Source: Melastoma dodecandrum (Eukaryota > Streptophyta > Magnoliopsida > Myrtales > Melastomataceae). Taken from it: a stretch of DNA of 64,000 nucleotides. Shown here piece by piece: positions 24,746 to 34,756 of the stretch (positions within the stretch are counted from its first letter, which is position 1; each line of letters begins with the position of its first letter). Where the stretch lies: the NCBI GenBank assembly GCA_029817715.1, contig JARUPY010000290.1:3906001-3970000 (forward strand). The letters are read 5' to 3'. The position numbers and the translations under genes were made by a program. The notes below the pieces were generated by a model. It had not been told where the DNA came from. It saw nothing but the letters and a program-made list of their open reading frames with translations, and ran no database searches.

Positions 24746-26832
24746 AGGAATCGAGCAGACCCAGAGAAGATGGCATGGGGTGCGGGGCAAATGGTTTTCG
24801 AAGTGTAAAACTAGGGAGAGTTGTTTTTTTAAGTGTTAAGACATAAGCGAGAAGCCTGCATACAATTAGGAATCAGGAAGTTGGATCAGGATGCATACTT
24901 ATGTGTACGTACGCGTGTATAGATGTATTATCCTTTCACTCCATAATCATTGGCAGCAATCCTTCGGATCAGGTTGGATATCCGAGTTAGTCGGATGGAA
25001 CACGATGATCGGGATCGTCGTGTCGGCCGAACATTCACCTCTCTAAATCACCCACAGCCTGACCTCACGTCGTCGTCTCGGCATCTGGCCTTGCTTGTCC
25101 AGTCCTGCAGGAAAGGAAGGAAACGTTCGGAGCTCATCCGCGTTGGCTAACAGTGATGGGCTTCATCTTTTCTTCTTGTTGGGCTCCCAAGAATTGCCGA
25201 AGAGAGGGGCTTTTAATTCATTTAAAGATGTTGTCAAATGTGAGGATTGGTGTTGGTGAGTTTTGTTGGGTAAAATCCCCGTTTCGAAATTGGATTTTAT
25301 AAGCATGAGTTTACTTTGAAAAATCGAATTTTAATCGGAATTGTAAAGTTTGAATACCTTAAGTAGACAAATTAAAAATGGATATTTATAATTCCGACTT
25401 CGACTCGAATAATTCAATTTCGATACATTATTTTCAGAATTTTGAAATTATCTAAATTACAGTGATATTGGAATTTGTGTACCCAATATAAATGAAATTG
25501 GTCCATCCTTAGCTTTTATCTTTACCTTTTATCTCCTTATAATATCATCCATCCAACACACTAGGAAAAGGGGAATGACTACTTTCTCTCCCTCTTCTCC
25601 ATTTCTCGGTTTTCATGTGACTTCGTCCTTTTTGAATTCATATAGAGATTTTGACGAAATCTTTGGACCTCCTCACAACCACCAAAAAACAAAAAGAAAG
25701 AATAATAAATGAATACAAAGTTTGGAGAGGTAATAATACGATGGCAACAAAAGGATGGAATTTAAGAACCCCCCCGGTGACAAGCCAACTGCCTCCGGAC
25801 ATACTCACCCTCACACATATCAACAACTTTTGATATCAGATGTCTCGCGCGCGCACTCGCGTGTGGTCCTCCGCGGAACTGTGTGGTTGCTGTCGCGTAT
25901 TATTGGTACGTGAATGAGATCGGGGTCGTCATACGAATCCATCCACGGGGTCACGGGGACCAAATTTATTGTGTATATATGGGTTGGTTTGACTGAATGT
26001 TTTGGTCTCCTCCGCCGGTTTAAGATTATTTTGAGTCGGGAGTTGTTAAGTTATTAGTACCCAAAAATATTTCGTAAAATACGACAGTAATTTTTAAAAT
26101 TTTTTATGCATGATTGATAAATTACTATTGCATTGATAAAAAAAAATTCCATTAGTAAATAAATCATTTGGAAAATCGTTGTTGGGATGATGGTTCTAAA
26201 CATAAATCCATGAGACCGTCGTAACAACAGCTATTTTCATAAAATGCTTTGGAAATCGCGAGTTTTCTACGAATGTAATCCGATATCTGCTTTCTCAAAC
26301 TCTATACCGAAAATTTTGAAAGCTACGGCTTTATTGGTTAGAGTGTCCCAACACAACAACAACACTCAAATACAATTCCATGTTTTTTACTTGTATCTTC
26401 TCGGGATTACTAATATGGACGGCAGATGTTAGAATTTCGTTCCGTTTCGAAAAAGTTCTCGTCGGATACGAATTTTCTTGTTAATTAAACTCACAATTCT
26501 TAACTACGTGACCGTATTCCCGGTTCTAACCACCTACTTTAGTTCATTCTGCTTAGAATAATTCGTATCGAAAGTTCGTTCCATTCAAGAAAGTTCGTAC
26601 CGGCCGAGCGAAAAACGGAACAGAAATTCTACAATACTGAAAGAAAAAAATCACACACGATATGTTTCGTACACGAAATTTTTCTTGTCTTTTTTTTTTA
26701 ATTACTCACTAAAAAACAATGATTTTTTTTATCAGTTGAAAAACAAAAATTAATGAATTTAATTAATCTGATGTTGTGCAATCTTCTTTCAATGAGGTGT
26801 GCATTAATCTCAGTTCAAATCCCATTTCGGTC
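24746..26832. other. Intergenic region between receptor kinase and cyclin gene
   Basis: The first about 500 bp probably include the 3' untranslated region of the kinase gene. The rest is AT-rich with short homopolymers and a CGCG-rich patch near 25847-25860. No coding exon, RNA gene or transposon end could be identified. Confidence 0.5.
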
Positions 26833-28240
26833 CTAAAGTCCTGTCACCCGCAGGCCATCCATCTTTCTCCTCTTGGGGGATCTATCCCTGCTGCAACCCA
26901 GGATTACCTCGTCCGCTGATGATGATGATGATGATGCGTACGAGAACTGTTGGCCGGGCATGTTTTGTGGGGTGTCTGGACCGGAAAGTTCGACGACCGC
27001 GGATTCGTATCCCTCTGTCGCCACCTCTTGTGTCGCGCCATAACATTCTTCCAACTCTTCCTATAAACAATATCAAAGCATTGAATCCTCACATGCAACA
27101 TGAGGACGATTGAAACCGGTCACGGTGAATGGTAATCAGAGTATTAGTGAAAGTACCTCGTTTACGTATGAACAGCTGTGAATCACTGTCCTAAACCGCT
27201 GGAACTGGACCGGAAACAGCTCGAAAGAGGCTGAGAGCAACGCCGAAGCCGCGACGAGCGAGGGCTTAAATCTTAACATCTCGAAATCTGCGAGAAACCC
27301 ACTATAGTGAATCAACAATGGGTTTGCTGTCTACACAATGTTCAGGGATTTTCCAGTTTCATCCACTCGGAGGCAAGCTCCTCACCGTGTTGCGCACCAA
27401 GGATGATTTCAATGGCCCTTGCTTTCAAAGCCCGCCTCGATGGCTCGTCCTTCAGTTCAAACAAAGTAGAGAAGAAGGGGAGGAATGAAAACGGAGTCAC
27501 GGAACGCATTCTCCATCCGAGAGCTCCCAGGATCAGGAACTCCATACGATGAATGGTCCGCGAATCATGTATCAGACCATCATTACCCTGCATCAAGATC
27601 AGCTCGAATCAAACTCTCGATAAAGGAAAGTTAACGGTTCTTGTATCTTGACAGCCGTGAAAAGGTAAGCCTCACCTGAACGAGGGAACAGGGGACCTCT
27701 ACCCCGAGCATCTTGGCGGCCAAAGAGAGACATGACAAGGCTAGAAGCCTCGATACCCACGGCTCCGCTCCCTGCAAAAATCACAAGGCAGTAGCAACAA
27801 GATCAGCTGCAGGAAAAACCATCAGTGCCATGTCGCTTCTACCTTTAATCTTTGACTGGACAGAAACCGGTTGAGGTAATTGATGGCGAGATACGACAGA
27901 AGCGGATTGGAACCGGAAGATAACTGCACGAAAAACAAACCATCCCATTAGTTCCTGACACGGATAGGACAACGAAAGGAATAGGCTCGGGCTCAGAGCT
28001 GCTTACCCGGGAGACGGAAGAAATTGCGTCCCTGCGGATGCTATCACTAAACTCACCATCCTTGAGACTAGTCAAGTAATGCACATCCAGCATGTGATCT
28101 TTCTCGGTAGAGAAAAGCAAGAGCAGAGAGGTATGACTGCCTTCGTCATCCTCCTGGTAATCTTGCTGTAATTGTTGAGCCTTTGCTGAGACTCCCCGAA
28201 AGCAGGACGATGATAATGGTTTCTCGAGGCAAAACTCCAT
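26833..28240 (-). CDS. CYCD6-1: Cyclin D6-1-like, six exons
   Basis: Exons on the minus strand are 28240-28007, 27923-27843, 27771-27676, 27587-27386, 27287-27157 and 27060-26833. All junctions are GT-AG and phases agree, giving 972 bp and 323 residues. The protein begins MEFCLEKPLSS, and has the cyclin-box blocks LLFSTEKDHM, SYLAINYLNRFLSS, LSCLSLAAKM and LGALGWRMRSVTPFSF, then FKPSLVAASALL. It ends in a Ser-rich tail with a basic SPKRRK. These match the plant CYCD6;1 family; in Arabidopsis this cyclin acts with CDKs in formative root divisions downstream of SHORT-ROOT/SCARECROW. No canonical LxCxE retinoblastoma motif is present; the place near the N-terminus reads EFCLE. The donor inside CAC-G|GTGAGG is chosen because it restores family residues. 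Confidence 0.92.
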
Positions 28241-30244
28241 TGACACCGAGACGAGGACGAAGAAGATGATGATGATTATGAAGGCATAAGAAGGAGTGCA
28301 ATAAAAAGGAAAGCCTCTCTGTCCCCAGAGAGCAATTATAAGCAAATGAGTGCGAGTAAGTTCGCGGGTACGCGGCGGCCTAAGTGTCGGGTAATTATCT
28401 CGATATCCGTGGGGGAGGACGACGTATAATCCTCGGGTTAGTAGTAACTAACGTTATCATGGCCTCAGGAGGAATCGGTAGCGTTATGATTCGGACAAGA
28501 ATCCAAAGGAGATATCTCCATAGAGACATGGCTGGTGCCCACACATTTTGATGTTGGGATTGTGATGTTACCACTACTTTTTTGAAATATGGGAGTGGGG
28601 AAGAAGAAGAAGACTAACACAATTAATACAACGTGTTGCTCGATCACCCAGACCCAACAACACAAAATATAAATAAATAATTAAATGAGGAGGAAAGGAA
28701 AGGTACAGTACAAAACCCACACTCACTCAAAAACACTCATAACACTTCCACCACCATGTCATTCTGCAGGCCTTTTTTCTTTTCACCAGCTAATGTACCC
28801 CCCAACCCTGCAAATTTTGTCTTCCTTGGAGTAAATACTCTCGGACAGCATCTCATCTTCTGTAATAACAGTGCAGTCCGAAAAAAAAAATTCCGACTCT
28901 GAATTTTTCTGGTTTACTTAAAAGGAATAAAATAAGTAAGGAAATGGGTTTCTCATTTTTTTTGAAATAATTCACTTCCTAGTTACTATAATTTTCTCCC
29001 TCAAGCTATTAATTTGTGGATTAACATCAACCAGTTTCTATTCGAGTTTTGTCATCCCTCTCCCCATCCCCCTTACTGCTCTGCCTCCATCAACAAAGAA
29101 TTACGCCGAGAACTGAAACCTACAGCGAAAGAAGGGGCCGCCACGCAACTCTCTGTTCGTTAGCATATATATGAATGTCTCACATCTCAACACAAAACAC
29201 GTATCCGAGATTGTCCTTTGCCACAGTCTTCGCATTCATCACTGGGAACGAGTCTACGCACAAAAATATTCAGTAAAAAAACCATGTAACCCCTCAAGAG
29301 ACGAGAAGATTTGGTGATTTAGGGAATGTTGGAGAAGATTCGGTAAAGTAGGGAGGGCGGGGAGGGGAGGGAAATGGGGGGAATGTCTGCATCGGATGCT
29401 GTCAACCGAGTAAGGATAAAATAACATAAAAGCAGTGTCCGAATGTATGTGGGTGCATAGACAGATTTGGCCATCTCCAGAATCAATATTGATCAGATTC
29501 TCATGGGAAGACCCACAAATAATAAATTACAAACACCAGTGGTAATTGCCATTGCCATCTCAACTCCTCCCCCCATACAACAGCGGCAGCCTTTCATTCG
29601 ATGTTCATTTACTTCTTTTTCCCCTCCACTTTAACCCATTTCCCAAAGACTTTTGCCTTGGCTTTGCTTTGTTTAGATGTCATCAAGAAAAGCATGCCTG
29701 ATGTTGATGTGAGTTTGGGATGTATGCTCCCAAACATGCATCAACACGCTTACTTACAACTACTTGAAAATAGAAAGGTGCTCCCCCCCTCCCCCCAACG
29801 TGTGTTGGGAGTTGTGGAGGTTTGAATGCTGATTTTGTTGAGGCATTTTCACACCCTTTAAAGAGTGACTAACAATTTAAAGACATTATTGTGTTGGAAA
29901 ACACCTCACCTTCCTTGTTTGGCGTGTCCTTTTGACTCGCTTTCAACCCATTTTGTTGAACGATCCTCCCTTCAAAACAAAAGATGCATCAAACTTCCTT
30001 AAGGAAACTAAACACCACAGGGCCTATGTCCAATCCTCTTCCTAAGTAAAATAACATTTAACAACAGCTACAAGTTAGTAAGCAGCTGGCTGACAAGGAT
30101 GTGTTCCATGACACCTAGATTCCAATAAAACCTTCGCTTCCTTTTTCCATCAGGAATTTCAGTCAAATCCTAGACTGAAAAAGACCGCCAGTGTTGGGGC
30201 AGGTAGAGGGAACATAATATTTCAAAACGCGATTTCGAGCTCAC
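28241..30244. other. Intergenic region between cyclin D6 and SUVH4-like genes
   Basis: The part next to 28240 is the cyclin promoter and 5' leader. The part next to 30245 is downstream of the SET-domain remnant. Between them are AT-rich sequence and C-rich runs (about 29786-29799). No exon, RNA gene or transposon terminus was recognised. Confidence 0.5.
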
Positions 30245-31669
30245 CTAAAACAACCGCTTCAGACAAGTTGGGGCCCCGCAATAGCATGGCAATTGTTTGA
30301 TCTTCCCGCCGGAGCCCAACACGCTATCGAGCGCATAACCATAGTCGTAAGACAGCTCCTACGAACGATAAGAGCTTAAATTATTAGCAAGACTGATTCC
30401 TCGAGCTGAAAGAGTCACGGCCACCAAAGAACATTGCAAAAAGTATGGAAATAAAGAAAAAGTAATGGGTGGCAGAGAGTAAAACCTGGAGCGGAGATAT
30501 GTTTTCGGCAGCAAACAACACCACACGCGCAAGCTTCATATCCCGATGTGAGCTCAAGATGCATTGAACGAAGAGGTTTGGCTCACAGCTGTGGTTGATA
30601 AATCTGGCGACATTTCCAGTCGATCCAGCGTCAATGCAGAACTCAGGGGCATCAACTTTTGCGTCAAGCTGGCTTGCATGACCGATGATGAGACATGACT
30701 CGTCACGGGACCTTCACTGTTAAAACATATCAGAAAGAATTAATAATGGGTATTACAGCCGCAAACAAGATTCAAACTGCATGTCTATGGATACAAAAGT
30801 AGCTTCTGTAAACATCAACGAGATCAACTAATCCAAAAAAAAAAGAAAAAACCATCAGCGAGAAAGCAACAAAGACAGCCCATAGAAATAGTAGTCTCCT
30901 CTAAATCATATTCAAAGAGTATTTCAATAACAATATTCTGAACAGGACATGAAGGATGTATTGAAAACAAACTATCCACAGATTACAAGGGAAAAACAGT
31001 AAGGTGAAATCAGCACACTTACAGATTCTTTTGACACCAACGACTAGCCAAGGATATCTACTAGCTCTATTGAGAAATCAAAACGTCATCTAGCTGAATA
31101 AGGTCATGTTACGAAGATAATTGGTTTTGAATTAAAACAATGAAGAACACAAAGGCCAAGAATTTGAATGGCGTGCCATGTATTTGCGTGACAAGAGAGT
31201 TAAACAGTGGTATATATTTTCAGATGACCTCTCTTCCGCCAATCCCCATCATCGTTTGCAGACAATCAATATCGAAAATATAGTTGTTCTCCAATGAACT
31301 TTCGACATCTTCAGACCTATGGAGGATCCCAATATACTCGCATACGGGTGCTCCAGGAGTTATATAGTCCCATGACCTTACAGCCCAGCCTTTACTTGGT
31401 TCTCGGTAAACCTAGATTAACACTTTTGGATCAGATAACTGAAGTCCAATGGAAAGCAAATGTATATTCAATTTACTAAGTGACCAAAACAACCTCAAGA
31501 CCATACTTCAATTTCCTCTGAGAAATCAGATTCACACAACCAGGTTCACAGCCACAATTAGGACCACATTCATAGACTAAATCTTTTGCTTCTACTAACC
31601 TGAAAGCACGAATTCAAGATAAATCTCATCATTCGTCCTATCTCACACCAATAAAAATCGGCAGATTAC

Positions 31670-31674
31670 TTATT
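31670..31674. repeat. Target site duplication CTTAT (left copy)
   Basis: Matches 34430-34434 exactly on the other side of the solo LTR. Confidence 0.9.
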
Positions 31675-34429
31675 GTACACGCGCCTTCCGGCCTAGCACG
31701 CGCGAGGCGGTTCGAACGACACGAGAATCCGGGTCCGCTCCCCAAGGCCCAACTGGTCGACGTCGCGACTCGAGCGTCGGACGCTGCAGAAGGGAATTGG
31801 GTGATCCCTCCCTGGGTTCCTAACTGGGCCTGCTCGGGCCCTCGCCGACCGTCTCTGTTTTCCTAAGAGGCGGCGGGCGAAAGGCGGAGCATGATCCGAA
31901 GGAGGAACTTTCGGGAGGAATCGGGAGCGGCTCGTGTCGTCAGTCCCTCATCCATGATGGCTCCGTAAAAAGGTTTTTGTTGTTTAACCTAGGTAAACTA
32001 AACGGAGTCGCCACCGACTTTATTTATGAAAGCTGTTTAAGTCGGAAAAAAAACAGTTGGTTCGGGGATTCCTATTTACTAACTCTTACATTCTAACATG
32101 CGAAAAAGGGAGGTGGCGTTTGCACCAAAAGATTTGCTTTTGTTTAACGGGCGTTGGACCCGATCCGGGCATGACTCCGGACTCATGTCAATGTTTTACG
32201 GGCGTTGGACCCGATTCAAGCTTTGGACCCGAACTCATGTTTGTTGATAGCAAACAACATGCGACAATAAACCTATGAGCCTAAGGCATGCGGACAAGCA
32301 CAGTCAATTATTTAGATCAAAGGGGGCGGGGAAGGATGGTGACCGTGGGCCTATGCACTTGGGCCCACGGCCCGTTACAAGTGGATTTTCTATCTTTTTC
32401 GGGAGGCCCGCACCTCCCCTTTGTACCTGTGGCCCGCCGGGATGGCATGTCATCGGCTAAGGCTTATCAGTTGGGCCACTTTGGTGACGTACCTCTACCA
32501 CGGGTGTCCTCAGAGTCGCTTTGTCGAATCCTCGAAATCGTTTGTTGATTTTTCATGTAATATAAAATGGAAATTTGGTTAGAATGTTCAAATAATAAGA
32601 GTTGTATAATCACAAAACACAACGAATACGAATTACGCATAGTTCAGAAAACAATCTATAACTTTGACTCGGATTGTCCGATTTAATCAAAATTTAAACC
32701 AAAAGATCCAAAACTTAATGGCGAGTTTGTATGTAAAATTTTATAAAAATCTAACGGTGCAATCTCACAACATCAAGGAACTAAATTGGCTGTCCGGAAA
32801 AGTGGAACAGCTTGTACCGATAGCGTTATTCCTATCATATCATGGTCCTCGAATGTCCGATCGGAGTTCAAAAGGACTTCACAGAAAGGTAAGGCAATGA
32901 AGAATTCGTGTGTAAAATTCCACATGGATCCAACGGTTGGATAGAAAGATATGCTCGCGCAAAAATAGAAAGTAATATAAATAGCTTGTCCAGTTTGGCT
33001 GACCTGAGCCGTTGGAACAAAAATTGATATCTTTTCATCCACATGGTAAAAAAATGTGTATGAATCAAAATCAACATAATTAAGTGAAGAACATATTTAC
33101 AAAATTTAAGTACACTCCAACGGTTTGATCCGCGGGTATTGTGCAAAGAGTGAAGTAGCGACGCTCGGCAGACCTCACTTGGTGTACAGTCTGTTCACGA
33201 GGTCGTATCTCGTTATTACAGAAACTTCAACGGTTAGTTAATATATGAAAACAATTGTATTGAAGTCTAGTTTCTGGTCAAAATGTTTGAACAAGATCCA
33301 ACGGTTAGATCTCCAGCAATGTCCCCGGAAGTAACAATGCGACAGACTGCTCTGTTGCGGCCAGCGAAGGTGGCGCTAGTTTCGGGGGGCATATCTTGGT
33401 CATCGATTAACCAAAAATTAAAATAAAAATATTCCCAAGATCATCACTTATTGTAGATCATTTGTCCTTTTCTGTTTGAGGTTCGAAAATGTCCGTAACC
33501 TCTTTGAAAAAAAAGAGCCTTTTGAGGCGTTGCCGCTGAAAACAATCGAAATAAAAGGCCGGGAGATGTCCCGACACTTTCGTGCTACAAATGAATACAA
33601 AATCGACCCCAAAGCTACCGTGAAAGCTTTGAGGTCTAAAAAAAACGTATGAAAATGTATTTCGTGAGGAGTTTAAATGATTACGACCTGTTTACGTTGT
33701 GGTTAAGTGTCGACGGGAGATGGCACGCCGGCTGTCCTTTGTCCTTTGGCTGTTACGACCTTGTCTGAAGGCTCGTTCCTCACCCCATGGTTGTGTGGTA
33801 GGCCAAAAAAAAGAAAAGGAACGACAGAGTAAGCATATCGAACATGGCAGAATCATGTTGAAATTAGCAAAAGTGAGAGGAAGTCTCACCGAGGGTTTAC
33901 CTCGCCCCGGGGTGGCCCGAGGAGGATGAACGACGACGGGAGGGTGTCGGCTGGTAGGCTGGTCGGGATGCTTTGGCTCGTTAGCACTGGAGATGGTGAG
34001 TCCTTGGCTCCGGTTTTTGTATGTACGTCGAGAGGAGTTGGCCTCCGGCGTTGATGTGTATGGAGGAGTTGGCCTCCGGTTGTATGTAGAGGGAGGAGGA
34101 GTTGGCCTCCGATTCTCCGAAGGGGTGGAGCGTCCGGTTCCCCAGAGGGAGGAACGTCTCTGGGTGGATGAACGTCTGTATCCTGATTATTTGAAATTCT
34201 CTGAAAAGGGATCATCTGATCTTTTTTTTTTACCAGATTTGTGTCTAGGTTCATGATAAAAATAATCGTGTCCCCTTTTGCTTTGCTTTGGCAATGTTTA
34301 TCAATCATAGTTATTTGTTTCCTTGTATATTGTTTCCTTCATTGCATGATTCCTTTCTTTCTTTTGTTACTTTGATTTGATTGGTGAATAATCGTAATCT
34401 ACGCAATTTGTCCAATTTGGGGTATTACA
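31675..34429 (-). mobile_element. Solo LTR (Tat/Ogre-type), 2755 bp, inside SUVH4-like intron
   Basis: It runs from TGTACACGCG at 31675 to GGTATTACA at 34429, so in element orientation it starts TGTAATACC and ends in TGTGTACA-like sequence. It is flanked by a perfect 5-bp target duplication CTTAT (31670-31674 and 34430-34434). No internal retrotransposon sequence is present, so it arose by LTR-LTR recombination. The first about 880 bp on the plus strand match the LTR end modules of elements A and B; the rest differs. It lies between exons A and B of the SUVH4-like pseudogene, in the same orientation. Confidence 0.95.
32740..33310. repeat. Degenerate repeats carrying five AACGG motifs in the solo LTR
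   Basis: Five AACGG cores occur at about 32753, 32932, 33119, 33229 and 33300. They are embedded in similar context: an upstream TGTAAAATTTT-like stretch, then TCCAACGGTT and often GAT. Four have the form (T/C)CAACGGTT. This resembles the plant mitosis-specific activator consensus bound by three-repeat MYB factors. Whether it is regulatory or only a repeat relic cannot be decided from the sequence. Confidence 0.5.
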
Positions 34430-34434
34430 CTTAT
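34430..34434. repeat. Target site duplication CTTAT (right copy)
   Basis: Matches 31670-31674 exactly, marking the insertion site in the intron. Confidence 0.9.
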
Positions 34435-34756
34435 AAAAAAAATGAATATGGAAAATTCTACTTCCCGCAGTCCCTTTGAACATAAGGGAAATTATGGCCA
34501 TTAAGTCTTGCGCATGAACAAGTCCCGGCATCTGTGCAACTTCCTCTGCAATTGCACCCCGGGGCAGGTACTGGAAAGACAACATTCTTTGCAACTTTAA
34601 GATGCTTGACATATGTGAAGCCTGAAATTTGTCGTGTATCTGCCGCTCTCTCTTGACCGCGGACGCTTCCTCGTCCTCCGTCTGGATCGGAACTGACGGT
34701 GGCTTCTGTGGTCCCAATTCTAGACAGCGTTTGAAGTAGCAATATAAAGGAGAGAA

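Larger units (their letters stand above)
30245..34621 (-). pseudogene. SUVH4/KRYPTONITE-like H3K9 methyltransferase, 3' part, decayed
   Basis: Minus-strand exons can be read: A 34621-34462 (pre-SET, GCNCRGSCTDAGTCSCARLNG), B 31600-31494 (LVEAKDLVYECGP, then CGCEPGC), C 31411-31229 (SKGWAVRSWDYI, CEYIGIL, NNYIFDIDCLQT), D 30716-30486 (APEFCIDAGSTGNVARF, NHSCEPNLFVQC) and E 30358-30245 (ELSYDYGYALDS, post-SET CYCGAPTC, stop). All have GT-AG borders. Family members methylate histone H3 Lys9 in the nucleus and drive CHG methylation and transposon silencing. Exon B has an extra T near 31560-31561 that shifts the frame (107 bp instead of 106). Exon D begins with in-frame TGA (30716-30714) where the family usually has Arg or Lys. 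No SRA/YDG domain was found upstream. A solo LTR fills the A-B intron. I judge it a pseudogene; a cryptic acceptor could rescue exon D but not exon B. Confidence 0.85.
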
